A stretch of DNA of 64,000 nt from UBA9655 sp963704475 (GTDB lineage: Bacteria; Pseudomonadota; Alphaproteobacteria; UBA9655), in the NCBI GenBank assembly GCA_963704475.1, contig OY969900.1:62001-126000 (forward strand), given 5' to 3'. Position 1 is the stretch's first letter; each line of letters starts with the position of its first letter. The translations under genes and the position numbers were made by a program. Positions 24,670 through 33,384 of this stretch are shown piece after piece. The notes beneath the pieces were generated by a model. That model saw only the letters and a list, made by a program, of their open reading frames with translations, did not search any database and was not told the origin of the DNA.

Positions 24670-26037
24670 ATGATAAACATTGACATCATTTTAGGCGCGC
24701 TCGGGGGGGCAACTCTTATTGGGCTTAGCTTTTTTATTTACTTTCAAAGAGTTATATCAACTGTCGTTCAAGAAAAAACGCTTTATGGTGAGCGTGCGAA
24801 TCGTCTCCCGGCCTTAGAGGCCCTTCTCCTCAAACGTGAAGAGGAGCTCCGCCTTTTGGGCGAACGAAACGCGGAGCTTAGAACCGCCCTCCATCGCACA
24901 GAAAAGGAAAGCAAAGAAAAGCTTGTTCTTATAGAGAACATCCAACAGCAGTGGGAAAATAAGTTTAAGGTTATTTCATCCGAAGCTCTTTCCTTAACGA
25001 ATAAGTCTTTCCTTGAGCTTGCCAACGCAACGCTTGAAAAATTTCAACAAACGGCTCAGATCGATCTTGCGACGCGCCAGACAGCTATTGCAGACCTCGT
25101 TAAACCGGTGACGGACTCCCTCCAAACCGTCGATCAAAAAATTATTGAGCTCGAAAAATCCCGCATGAGTGCTTATGCGGTTCTTAAACACCAAGTGAAT
25201 GAGTTGCTTGTCTCTCAAAATCAGCTGAAGACGGAGACATCCAATCTCGTCAATGCTCTGAAAACTCCCAATGTGCGGGGTCGGTGGGGAGAAATTCAAC
25301 TGCGCCGCGTTGTCGAAATGGCGGGTATGCTGTCCTACTGTGATTTTGAAGAGCAGGTGACCTCCACTGAAGACGATGTCAAATTACGGCCCGATCTCAT
25401 TATTAATCTTCCCGGGGGGAAGAAGATCATTGTGGACGCAAAAGCTCCCTTGTCTGCGTATCTTGAAGCGCTTGAAGCAAAGGATAATGATGTGCGTCAG
25501 GAAAAGCTCAAAGACCATGCACGGCAAGTGCGTGCTCACATCCGGGCTCTCGCTAAACGGTCCTATTATGAACAATTTGAATCTGTGCCTGAATTCGTTG
25601 TTCTTTTCCTCCCCGGCGAAACATTTTTTAGTGCAGCTCTCGAACAAGATCCAAGCCTTATTGAAGCAGGCGTTGAGGATCGGATCATTCTTGCAACCCC
25701 CACAACCCTTATCGCTCTTTTAAGGGCGGTGGCTTACGGATGGCGCCATGAACAACTCGCCCAAAACGCCCAAGAAATTAGCAATTTGGGGCGCGAGCTT
25801 CATAAACGTCTGTCGGATATGGCCGAGCATTTTACGAAACTTGGCAAAAATTTAGGCGGGGCGGTACAGTCATACAACCTTGCTATGGGGAGTTTTGAGC
25901 ATCGCGTCCTTGTCAGTGCCCGAAAATTTAAAGAACTGGGTTCTGTCTCATCGGCCGCTGAGATTGCCCCTCTTGATCCTCTCGACCATACCCCACGAGA
26001 ACTCCAAGCTCTCGATTTAAATAAGAAAGCGGGGTAG
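24670..26037 (+). CDS. rmuC: DNA recombination protein RmuC
   Basis: A 455-residue RmuC-family protein. It has an N-terminal membrane helix (residues 3-25), a long coiled coil (about 30-200) and the conserved C-terminal nuclease-like domain, with NVRGRWGEIQLRRVVEMAGM, RPDLIINLPGGKKIIVDAK (PD-(D/E)xK-like residues), LFLPGETFFSAAL and ATPTTLIALLRAVAYGWR. In E. coli RmuC limits inversions between short repeats, and relatives act in defence or chromosome protection. In a repeat-rich genome such a role would be useful, but that is speculation. It stands alone between two repeat regions. Confidence 0.93.
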   Translation: MINIDIILGALGGATLIGLSFFIYFQRVISTVVQEKTLYGERANRLPALEALLLKREEELRLLGERNAELRTALHRTEKESKEKLVLIENIQQQWENKFKVISSEALSLTNKSFLELANATLEKFQQTAQIDLATRQTAIADLVKPVTDSLQTVDQKIIELEKSRMSAYAVLKHQVNELLVSQNQLKTETSNLVNALKTPNVRGRWGEIQLRRVVEMAGMLSYCDFEEQVTSTEDDVKLRPDLIINLPGGKKIIVDAKAPLSAYLEALEAKDNDVRQEKLKDHARQVRAHIRALAKRSYYEQFESVPEFVVLFLPGETFFSAALEQDPSLIEAGVEDRIILATPTTLIALLRAVAYGWRHEQLAQNAQEISNLGRELHKRLSDMAEHFTKLGKNLGGAVQSYNLAMGSFEHRVLVSARKFKELGSVSSAAEIAPLDPLDHTPRELQALDLNKKAG

Positions 26038-26551
26038 GGGTGAAGTGTTTGTCATCCACAACATCATCCTGATACCACTTATCAATCAAGTGGCAGACAA
26101 AACTGGGTTGCTTCGTCGCCTTCGGCTCCTCGCAATGACGCCAATTTCCGTCATTGCGAGCGAAGCGAAGCAATCCAGAATATCCACCTATTGAATGCGA
26201 AATGGTATGAATAACACTGTCATCCTGAACTTGTTTCAGGACCTCATTGTCACGGGATTCCAAAACAAGTTTGTGATGACAAAAAGCAGGACCCCATCGG
26301 CATGGGATCCCGGATCAAATCCGGAATGACAAATGACAGGTAGCGATATTGGAAACACCGAAGTACCCGTTCTTATTTCTGCAACATTGCCTCCTCACCC
26401 ACGCAACTGTCGCAGCGCGACCTCTCTTACAAGGGGGAGAGGTGAAAGAAGGAACGCACACATCACGCATCTTATATTTACAATACTAACTCAAATTTTA
26501 TACAAATGCAAATTAATTATGCAATGGGCAATTAAAATTTGACTAAAATTA
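26038..26551. repeat. Repeat-only intergenic region
   Basis: About 500 bp without a gene, made of stacked repeats. They are a MITE (26073-26207), a GTCATCCTGAAC-type palindrome block (26217-26340), and a partial copy of the CTCTCCC repeat with the shared GGAAACACCGAAGTACCCGT segment (26345-26445). A short AT-rich stretch then leads into a promoter. The ORFs crossing this region are repeat translations and are not credible genes. Confidence 0.75.
26073..26207 (+). mobile_element. MITE copy 2 (TNA target duplication)
   Basis: A 135-bp copy of the palindromic element, in the same orientation as copy 1 and nearly identical, starting TACCACTTATCAATC and ending GCGAAATGGTA. It is flanked by TGA at 26070-26072 and 26208-26210. 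One hairpin arm differs slightly (GCGAGCGAAGCGAAGCAA where copy 1 has GCGAGGAGCCGAAGCAA). Confidence 0.85.
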
Positions 26552-26579
26552 TTGACTTTCTAGATTGCTCTGTTATAAT
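26552..26579 (+). promoter_or_regulatory. Strong sigma-70-type promoter
   Basis: TTGACT (26552-26557) and a perfect TATAAT (26574-26579) are 16 bp apart. Transcription would start near 26586 and run into the small ORF at 26696 and the DUF4139 gene at 26853, leaving a leader of about 110 bases. Confidence 0.65.
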
Positions 26580-26695
26580 GTAATTGTAAGATGGTATAGG
26601 TGTATCTGAATCCTGTTGTGGGATATCATATCGAGGGAATGACAAGAGTGGGGTGAATTCTACAATTCTCTCCAGTGATTTAAATAGTGGAGTTT

Positions 26696-26848
26696 ATGAT
26701 GCACACCTTAAATATCCTCACAAACGAAGGATTTTATCTCGCTTACCTTGAAGCAAGCCTTGATCGGGTGCGTGAAAAAGAAGTAAAAGAATGGGATGCC
26801 CTGAACATTGAGGGTTGGGACGCTTTACAACTCGTTCAACATTATTAA
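26696..26848 (+). CDS. Small hypothetical protein (50 residues)
   Basis: A short ORF lies between the TATAAT promoter and the DUF4139 gene. It starts with two ATG codons preceded by GTGGAG and ends four bases before the next ATG. The product (MMHTLNILTNEGFYLAYLEA, followed by a charged helical part and WDALQLVQHY) has no signal peptide and I do not recognise it. Its position makes it a plausible leader or coupled gene. The composition looks coding, but it may be spurious. Confidence 0.4.
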   Translation: MMHTLNILTNEGFYLAYLEASLDRVREKEVKEWDALNIEGWDALQLVQHY

Positions 26849-26852
26849 TATC

Positions 26853-28163
26853 ATGAAACACTTCTTTCTCCTCTTTTCTCTCCTCCTCCCCTCCGTCGCG
26901 CAGGCCGTGGTGCAGGATGTATCTCAATCGTCTCAGCTTGAGGTGAATGTAACTCTCTATCCACAGGACATCGCCCTCATCAAAGAAAAACGGAAGGCCC
27001 TTTTAAAATCAGGATCCACAAAACTTCTCATCAAAGATGTTCCCTCTTTAATTTTAATGGATACTTTTCTTGTTCAGACGTTACCTCCGTCTCTTTCTTT
27101 AGATGTTTTAGAGTATACCTTCAGGTCTTCTCATATTACACGGGAAGAACTTCTGCAGCATTCAATCGGGGATCCTGTCCTCATCCTCTCTGAATCGAAC
27201 TCTCCTCCGATCCTTGCGAAACTCCTCTCTCTTGACGGCAATGATGCTGTTGTCCAATCCACAGACATGATTTTTGCGGTCAAAAAAGATCGTCTGGGAT
27301 TTCCTCACCTTCCCCATACTCTTGTGCCTGAGCCCCTTATTACACTTAAGGTTCAAGCTTCAAAAGAGGGAGAAGCTCTCTTTGAGATGGGATACCTCAC
27401 AAAAGGATTTTCATGGAATGCGGCCTATACAATTATTATAGACTCGACAGGAGAAAATCTTGATTTAAACAACTGGATTACCATCCATAATAAAAGTGGG
27501 GTGAATATTAAAAAAGGTCGTTTCCGTATTGCTCACACCCAAATGTCAAACGAACGTTTTTATGCAATTGAACATCCCGTTAGTATTTCTGATCAAGCCA
27601 CAAAAAATATTTCCTGGTTTGCTGCTAAAAACCTAAAACCAATCAAAAGCTTTCGCATTTGCCCCAAAAATAATATCATTTTGGATGAAGAAGGGGTTGT
27701 GATGAAGCCTCTAGTTGAAACATGGCTTTCTGTCCAAAATGAGGCAAGCAAAGGCCTTGGAGTTCCTCTTCCTGAAGGAAATATCAAAGTTTTTAAACGC
27801 AATCCTGACGGCTCTCTCTTTTATGTTGGTGACAATAAAACTTCCCCTATTCTTTTAGGAAACTCCTTGAGCTTACGCCTGGGGACAACGAAAGAAATTA
27901 CGGCTGAAATGCGGCAAACCGATTATCGTAAGCTCGGGAATCAAGTCGTCGAATCTGGATATCGGCTTGATTTAAAAAATACAACAGATGCACCAAAACA
28001 AGTAACCGTTTTTCAAAATGTTTCAGGAGAATGGGCTATTTTAAGGGAAACCCATCCTCATGAAGAGGAAGAAACACGACTAAAATGGATCATTTCGCTT
28101 CCTCCAAAAGAAGAGGTAAGTTTGCGCTATCGTATTCGCATGAATGTGCAGAGCGAAACTTAA
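26853..28163 (+). CDS. DUF4139 domain-containing exported protein
   Basis: A 436-residue protein with an N-terminal signal peptide (MKHFFLLFSLLLPSVAQA). It is a beta-rich protein with the block GYLTKGFSWNAAYTIII and LDLNNWITIHNKSG near residues 180-220, characteristic of DUF4139 proteins, whose function is unknown. I chose the ATG at 26853 because it begins a clean signal peptide; the frame opens earlier at 26808. The protein is probably periplasmic or surface-exposed. sdhE follows within ten bases. Confidence 0.8.
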   Translation: MKHFFLLFSLLLPSVAQAVVQDVSQSSQLEVNVTLYPQDIALIKEKRKALLKSGSTKLLIKDVPSLILMDTFLVQTLPPSLSLDVLEYTFRSSHITREELLQHSIGDPVLILSESNSPPILAKLLSLDGNDAVVQSTDMIFAVKKDRLGFPHLPHTLVPEPLITLKVQASKEGEALFEMGYLTKGFSWNAAYTIIIDSTGENLDLNNWITIHNKSGVNIKKGRFRIAHTQMSNERFYAIEHPVSISDQATKNISWFAAKNLKPIKSFRICPKNNIILDEEGVVMKPLVETWLSVQNEASKGLGVPLPEGNIKVFKRNPDGSLFYVGDNKTSPILLGNSLSLRLGTTKEITAEMRQTDYRKLGNQVVESGYRLDLKNTTDAPKQVTVFQNVSGEWAILRETHPHEEEETRLKWIISLPPKEEVSLRYRIRMNVQSET

Positions 28164-28172
28164 GACGCGCCT

Positions 28173-28367
28173 ATGGAAGATTTAACCCATTTACGAAAAC
28201 GCCTTTTATATCAGAGTCAGCGCCAAGGAACGCGTGAAATGGATTTACTTATGGGACAATTTGCGGCCCAACATCTCCTGTCTATGACTCTTTCTGAATT
28301 AAAAGAATTTGAAGCACTTATCAGGGATCATGACTCAGGGGGCGGTTATCCCAAAATTACTCCTTGA
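28173..28367 (+). CDS. sdhE: Succinate dehydrogenase assembly factor SdhE
   Basis: A 64-residue protein of the SdhE/SDH5 family, which helps attach FAD covalently to the succinate dehydrogenase flavoprotein. The characteristic RQGTREMDLLMGQF (with the RGxxE-type motif) is at residues 17-31, followed by the acidic helical region LKEFEALIRDHD. The sequence is somewhat shorter than typical members (80-90 residues) but matches their core. Only nine bases separate it from the DUF4139 gene. The common alphaproteobacterial neighbour mfd lies downstream, separated here by higBA. Confidence 0.87.
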   Translation: MEDLTHLRKRLLYQSQRQGTREMDLLMGQFAAQHLLSMTLSELKEFEALIRDHDSGGGYPKITP

Positions 28368-28391
28368 CTTTTATATCAAAAATGCTATATT
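28364..28391 (+). promoter_or_regulatory. Promoter of higBA
   Basis: TTGACT (28364-28369) and TATATT (28386-28391) are separated by 16 bp, and the -10 ends only six bases before the higB ATG at 28398. The mRNA would therefore be leaderless or nearly so. Confidence 0.6.
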
Positions 28392-28397
28392 TCTATT

Positions 28398-28724
28398 ATG
28401 AAGTGGCGTATTGAATTTCATCAAAAAGGAAAAGAAGAAGTTGAAACGCTATCTGTAAAGATGAGAGCAAAACTTGAGCATATTGCCCATCTTCTTGAAG
28501 ATTATGGGCCCTCGTATGTACATGAGCCCTATATTAAGCATTTGAAAGAGAAGCTTTGGGAAATACGGTTAAAAGATAAAGATGGAATTGCAAGAATTAT
28601 TTATATCTTAGCGAGTAAAAAGAAGATTATATTGCTCCATGCTTTTATAAAAAAGTCTCAAAAAACACCAAAAGGAGCTCTTGAAATAGCTTTAAAAAGA
28701 ATGAGTGAGGTTGAAAATGAGTAA
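28398..28724 (+). CDS. higB: HigB-like toxin (RelE/Gp49 family)
   Basis: A 108-residue RelE-superfamily mRNA interferase-like toxin. The IEFHQKGKEEVETLS start, the YIKHLKEKLWEIRLKDKDGIARIIYI core and the LHAFIKKSQKTPKGALEIA end are typical of phage-derived Gp49/HigB proteins, with the basic residues thought to cut mRNA on the ribosome. The toxin comes first, as in higBA modules, and overlaps the antitoxin start by eight bases. A promoter almost touching the ATG suggests a leaderless message. The module sits between sdhE and mfd. Confidence 0.88.
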   Translation: MKWRIEFHQKGKEEVETLSVKMRAKLEHIAHLLEDYGPSYVHEPYIKHLKEKLWEIRLKDKDGIARIIYILASKKKIILLHAFIKKSQKTPKGALEIALKRMSEVENE

Positions 28725-29004
28725 AACTGTCCCTTTTGAAAGCGTTGCAGAAAAATGGAAAGAAAACCCAGACTATAGGGAAGCGTACAAAACCCTTGAG
28801 TCGGAATTTGAGGTGGCACGTGAGCTCATTCATGCACGCGTGCGTGCACGCTTAACGCAACAAGATCTTGCAAAAAGAATGGGGACAACCCAGTCTGCTA
28901 TTGCTCGCTTGGAAAGCGGTACGAAATCTATCAATCTTAAAACATTAGAAAAATATGCTGCCGCTACAGGAAACCATCTCCACGTAAGACTCTCTGCACA
29001 TTAA
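28717..29004 (+). CDS. higA: HigA-like antitoxin (XRE family)
   Basis: A 95-residue helix-turn-helix protein (RLTQQDLAKRMGTTQSAIAR, then LESGTKSINLKTLEKYAAATG). It is typical of HigA antitoxins that bind the toxin and repress the operon. I chose the ATG at 28717, which overlaps the toxin stop in the usual toxin-antitoxin way. The N-terminal helices (residues 1-45) may contact HigB. The gene ends 15 bp before mfd, so read-through from the higBA promoter into mfd is possible. Confidence 0.88.
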   Translation: MSKTVPFESVAEKWKENPDYREAYKTLESEFEVARELIHARVRARLTQQDLAKRMGTTQSAIARLESGTKSINLKTLEKYAAATGNHLHVRLSAH

Positions 29005-29019
29005 ATATCTTAAATTTGT

Positions 29020-32000
29020 TTGACACTGCTCATGCCCTTTCTCCCCCCCCTTACCCCCCCTGCCTTGATTACAGGTGTTCCAGACGGATATGACGCACTT
29101 CTTTTGGCAGAGCTTGCTCGGCGAGAAAAGAAGGTGGTGTATGTTGCACGCGATGAGGCACGTGCCGCTCGTCTACAGGCACAGCTTGCTTTCTTTGCTC
29201 CCGCTCAAGAGGTTTTGTTCTTTCCCGCGTGGGATTGTTTGCCCTATGATAGGACATCCCCCCACCCAGATGTTTTGGCTCAAAGGATAGATACTCTCAC
29301 CTCTCTTGTAGCTCAACCTGCATCCTATCTTGTTATCACAACGATTCAAGCTCTTTTACAAAAACTTCCCCCTTTTGACGCTTTTCAGGGGAGAAGCGTA
29401 ACGTTGCAAGAAGGCCAAGAGATCAGCCGTGAAGATCTGCTCGCCTCTCTCCTTAAAAATGGCTACGTGCGACGAGAAACGGTTCGAGAATGGGGAGAGT
29501 TTGCTGTGCGCGGCGGACTTCTTGATCTCTTCGCGCCTGGCTATTCTACGCCTATACGATTAGATTTTTTTGGCTCAACTCTCGAAAGTTTGAGGACATT
29601 TGATCCTCTGTCTCAGGTCAGCACAGGCAATGTTTCAAGCCTAAGCCTGAAGCCCATGGGAGAAATAAATTTAACGCCTGACACCATTGAACATTTTCGG
29701 AAAATGTACCGACTGAACTTTGGGGGCTCCGACTCATCTGATGCTCTCTATCTCGCCATTTCAGAGGGACGTCCCTATGCAGGGTATGAGCATTGGTTGC
29801 CGCTCTTTTATCCGTCTTTAACTACTCTTGCAGAGTATACGCACGGTGCTCTGTACTGCCTTGAAGATCACCTAGAAGAAGCGCGCAACGTGTATGAAGA
29901 GCAAATCCAAGACCACTATCAAACACGTCTTCAGTTTCAATCTTTGGAAAAGCAAGGAATCCCCTATCATCCACTTCCGCCTGAGCAGCTTTACCTCATG
30001 GGAAAAGAGCTAGTCCCACCGTCTCAAACGGTTACCTTTACGTCTTTTTCGCGCCCTGACGGAATTGAGGCGGGAGGGAAGGTGTGTTCTTCTTTCGCGC
30101 GTCATAAGACCCCGCACCAAAATGTATTTGACCGCGTAAAGGCTGCCTTATCGACTGCTCAAGAGGCTGGGGATCAAGTACTCGTCGTAGGCGTTAGCGA
30201 AGGATCAGCCGATAGGCTTGTCCATATTTTTAAAGAGCATGATTTTCCATTTCTCCGACGGATCCACGCCTTTTCTGACGTGTTTAAAGAAAAGTCCCCA
30301 GCTATTGCTGTTTTTGAGATGGATCGCGGATTTCAAGCACCTGGGCTTTTGGTCATTACAGAAGAAGATATCTTAGGAGAGCGGCTTGGGCGTTCCCTCA
30401 AAGGAAAAAAGCGCAGTGACCTTTTTATCCAAGAGATTTCAAGTCTCATGCTCGGAGATCTTATCGTCCATACGGAACATGGCATTGGTCGCTATGAGGG
30501 ATTGAAAACCTTAACGATAGAGCGGGCCTCTCATGATTGTCTTGAAATCCTTTATGATGGGGGAACCAAGCTTTATGTTCCTGTTGAAAATATTGATGTC
30601 CTGTCTCGCTATGGCCCAGCAGACACAAATGCTGGCTTAGATAAACTAGGCGGTGTGGCATGGCAGGCGCGCAAATCCCGCGTTAAAAAGCGCTTAAAAG
30701 ACATCGCGGATTACCTTTTAAAAATTGCAGCGACCCGTAAGCTTCACCACGCCGAAGTCTTCCATAAACCTGAAGGATTGTATGACGAATTTGCCGCTCG
30801 TTTTCCTTACCCCGAAACCGATGATCAACTGTCCGCCATTGAGGACGTCTGTAATGATATGACCACAGGCACCCCCATGGATCGATTGATTTGCGGGGAT
30901 GTCGGGTTTGGAAAGACGGAAGTTGCCATGCGCGCAGCCTTTGTGGCTGCAACGTCCGGTAAGCAAGTGGCGGTTGTTGTCCCCACCACCCTTCTTGCCC
31001 GCCAGCATTACCAATCTTTTGTAACGCGCTTTAAGGATACAGGCATTAAAGTAGCGCAGCTCTCTCGCCTTGTAAAACCGAAGGACGCAACCCTTATTAA
31101 AGAACAATTGGAAAAAGGGGAAATCCACATTCTTATTGGAACCCATGCTCTTCTGTCAAAATCAGTCAACTTTGCTGATTTAGGGCTCCTCATTGTGGAT
31201 GAGGAACAGCACTTTGGCGTGGCTCAAAAGGAAAGGTTAAAGAACCTTAAATCAAATATCCACGTCTTAACCCTCACCGCCACCCCTATCCCTCGTACCC
31301 TGCAAATGGCTCTTTCGGGTGTGAGAGAGATGAGCCTGATCACAACCCCTCCTTTGGACCGCATGGCAGTCCGGACTTTTGTGCTTCCCTTTGATGCCAT
31401 GATAATGCGCGAGGCTATTTTGCGGGAACAAACCAGAGGTGGTCAAACCTTTTATGTCTGTCCGCGCATCACAGATTTGGATAAGGTCGGCGAACGGTTG
31501 CAGCATTTTGTTCCTGAAGCCAAGTTTAGACTTGCTCATGGCCAGATGGGTGCCGCCGCCCTTGAAGCCATCATGTCTGACTTTTATGACGGCGCCTTTG
31601 ATGTGTTGCTCAGCACCAATATTATTGAATCCGGTATTGATGTTCCGCGCGCCAACACCCTTCTTGTTCATCGCGCAGACCTATTCGGTCTTTCAGGACT
31701 TTATCAACTACGCGGCCGTATCGGGCGTGCAAAGGTTCGAGGATATGCGTATCTCACCTATCCCGCAGGACAAATCCTCTCTTCTGACGCTCAAAAGCGC
31801 TTGGATGTTATCCAATCCCTCGATAGTTTGGGAGCGGGCTTTACGCTCGCCAGTCATGATATGGATATCCGCGGCGCTGGAAACCTTGTGGGAGAAGAAC
31901 AAACCGGCCACATTCGGGAAGTAGGGGTTGAGCTTTACCAACACATGTTAGAAGAAGCTATAGAAACCCTTAAAGCCGAACAGAAGGGAGAGACTCACGT

Positions 32001-32457
32001 CTCGTCCGATTATGTCCCCCAGATCAGTGTGGGTCTTTCTGTTCTTATCCCTGAGACTTATGTGGCAGATTTAGGCTTGCGGTTAAGCCTTTATAAGAGG
32101 CTCAGCACACTTACGACACGAGAAGACATTGATCACTTCGGGGCTGAGCTGATTGACCGATTTGGTCCCCTGCCAGCAGAAGCGCGCACGTTATTAGAGG
32201 TTGTGTATCTTAAATCCCTTGCACGCCAAGCAGGCATTGAGAAAGTTGACATTGGACCTAAAGGGGTTCTTATCGCCTTTTATAAAAATACCTTTAAGAA
32301 CCCCAATCAATTGATTAGCCATATCATAGACCAAAAAGGTACTGCCAAAATCCGCCCGGATCAAAAAATCGTGTATACACGCTCCTTTGCAACGCCAGAG
32401 GCGCGTCTTAGCGGGACACGCAAAATTTTGGAGACGCTGGTGGGGCTTGCGGGGTAA
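29020..32457 (+). CDS. mfd: Transcription-repair coupling factor
   Basis: Mfd removes stalled RNA polymerase at DNA damage and recruits the UvrABC system. The 1145-residue protein has the UvrB-like N-terminal module (RREKKVVYVARDE onward), the RNA polymerase-interacting domain (about residues 480-560, with GDLIVHTEHGIGRYEG), and the RecG-like translocase with GDVGFGKTEVAMRAAF and DEEQHFG. It ends with the C-terminal UvrA-masking domain. The start may be TTG 29020 or ATG 29032. C8 and C7 homopolymer tracts lie at codons 8-14 and could be slippage sites. The stop is 14 bp from the convergent Cys-rich gene. Confidence 0.97.
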   Translation: MTLLMPFLPPLTPPALITGVPDGYDALLLAELARREKKVVYVARDEARAARLQAQLAFFAPAQEVLFFPAWDCLPYDRTSPHPDVLAQRIDTLTSLVAQPASYLVITTIQALLQKLPPFDAFQGRSVTLQEGQEISREDLLASLLKNGYVRRETVREWGEFAVRGGLLDLFAPGYSTPIRLDFFGSTLESLRTFDPLSQVSTGNVSSLSLKPMGEINLTPDTIEHFRKMYRLNFGGSDSSDALYLAISEGRPYAGYEHWLPLFYPSLTTLAEYTHGALYCLEDHLEEARNVYEEQIQDHYQTRLQFQSLEKQGIPYHPLPPEQLYLMGKELVPPSQTVTFTSFSRPDGIEAGGKVCSSFARHKTPHQNVFDRVKAALSTAQEAGDQVLVVGVSEGSADRLVHIFKEHDFPFLRRIHAFSDVFKEKSPAIAVFEMDRGFQAPGLLVITEEDILGERLGRSLKGKKRSDLFIQEISSLMLGDLIVHTEHGIGRYEGLKTLTIERASHDCLEILYDGGTKLYVPVENIDVLSRYGPADTNAGLDKLGGVAWQARKSRVKKRLKDIADYLLKIAATRKLHHAEVFHKPEGLYDEFAARFPYPETDDQLSAIEDVCNDMTTGTPMDRLICGDVGFGKTEVAMRAAFVAATSGKQVAVVVPTTLLARQHYQSFVTRFKDTGIKVAQLSRLVKPKDATLIKEQLEKGEIHILIGTHALLSKSVNFADLGLLIVDEEQHFGVAQKERLKNLKSNIHVLTLTATPIPRTLQMALSGVREMSLITTPPLDRMAVRTFVLPFDAMIMREAILREQTRGGQTFYVCPRITDLDKVGERLQHFVPEAKFRLAHGQMGAAALEAIMSDFYDGAFDVLLSTNIIESGIDVPRANTLLVHRADLFGLSGLYQLRGRIGRAKVRGYAYLTYPAGQILSSDAQKRLDVIQSLDSLGAGFTLASHDMDIRGAGNLVGEEQTGHIREVGVELYQHMLEEAIETLKAEQKGETHVSSDYVPQISVGLSVLIPETYVADLGLRLSLYKRLSTLTTREDIDHFGAELIDRFGPLPAEARTLLEVVYLKSLARQAGIEKVDIGPKGVLIAFYKNTFKNPNQLISHIIDQKGTAKIRPDQKIVYTRSFATPEARLSGTRKILETLVGLAG

Positions 32458-32471
32458 TCTAAACATAGTGA

Positions 32472-32786
32472 CTAAGATGACCGCGTATCAGCACCTTTTG
32501 GTGAGCGTGGAGATGATGAAGGTTTTGAGTCCTTCCCTGCAGATTTTTTTCCCACAGTGTTTTTAGCTTCACAGGAGTAATTGTTACCATGACAAAAGGA
32601 TGGGCAGTGGCTCTTACAATCAGTAGCTGAATGGTATTCTTGGCTCTTAAACGGCTCTCCCTGATCTTTTAAACATACACAGTTGTGAGGCTTGATCTCT
32701 GGCGGAACGGCTTTGCTTGTTGTAATTCCACACGTGATGAGGCAAGCGAGGGATAATGCTGATATCTGAAGAAATTTTTTATACAT
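32472..32786 (-). CDS. Small secreted cysteine-rich protein (member 1)
   Basis: A 104-residue protein with a signal peptide (MYKKFLQISALSLACLITCG, cleaved near SKA). The mature part holds six cysteines (CVC, then CKSHCPSFC and a last C) and a low-complexity Lys/Ser/Pro tail. It belongs to a family of four in this window with the same leader: 34196, 51609 and 59633 are the other starts. Upstream, the element CGAAATTTTAACC (32864-32884) is shared with the 51609 gene at about the same distance from the start. The CxC...CKxxC pattern matches the 59633 gene. Disulfide-bonded effector or structural peptides are possible; function is unknown. Confidence 0.75.
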   Translation of the reverse strand: MYKKFLQISALSLACLITCGITTSKAVPPEIKPHNCVCLKDQGEPFKSQEYHSATDCKSHCPSFCHGNNYSCEAKNTVGKKSAGKDSKPSSSPRSPKGADTRSS

Positions 32787-33180
32787 AAAAGCCTCCTACA
32801 TGCAAAGGTTAGGGGAATTTCTACCTCATTAACAGAGGGAAAGACATGCATAAGGGTAGTTAAGAAAGGTTAAAATTTCGTTAATCCCACGCTGCCAAGG
32901 GGGGGAAGAGACATCAAAATCGCTCAGCGGGGTACGAAAGATTTTAGAGATCCTGGTAGAGATGAGTCATTAGAGCTTGGTGGTTAGGCGCTATTGAAGC
33001 TCTTAAGAAAATATCTATACATAAATAAAAAATTTACTAAAAATTAAGCACATTTATTTTATATTTTTTATTTATGTATAGATATTTTTTAATAGAAGAA
33101 AGATAAAATTATAATTTTTCTAGAAGAGATCTATCTAAGTTCTCTTCTACTAAACCATAAAAAACATGATGGGCATATAA
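32787..33180. other. Intergenic region with long AT-rich inverted repeat
   Basis: No gene was found in this 394-bp stretch. It contains the upstream element of the Cys-rich gene (32864-32884 on the minus strand). It also has a perfect 26-bp inverted repeat: the left arm (33008-33033) includes ATATCTATACATAAAT, the right arm (33063-33088) its complement, with a 29-base AT-rich spacer. The repeat may be a bidirectional terminator or the remnant of a mobile element. Confidence 0.6.
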
Positions 33181-33333
33181 ATGAACATAATTCTTATAAT
33201 TATTTTAATCCTTCTTTTATTAGGCGCCTTGCCGAGATGGGGACATAGTCAGAATTGGGGATATGGGCCCAGCGGGCTTATCAGTCTTATTCTTATTGTC
33301 GTTCTTATATTATTCCTCATGGGACGGATATAA
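33181..33333 (+). CDS. DUF3309 family small membrane protein
   Basis: A 50-residue hydrophobic protein, too short for standard gene calling. It matches the DUF3309 pattern: an N-terminal helix (MNIILIIILILLLLGALPRW), a loop with GYGPSG, and a second helix ending in MGRI. Such proteins are common in Proteobacteria and have no known function. The gene lies just downstream of the long inverted repeat and 51 bp before the SAM decarboxylase-like gene on the same strand. Confidence 0.85.
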   Translation: MNIILIIILILLLLGALPRWGHSQNWGYGPSGLISLILIVVLILFLMGRI

Positions 33334-33384
33334 ATGTTGCAAGTAAGCCATAAGACAAAGTGGCTATAAATGGAGAGAAACAGA

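Noticed and set aside
28398..29004. higBA as part of a phage remnant
   Set aside because: No phage structural, integrase or replication genes are nearby; the module stands alone between housekeeping genes.
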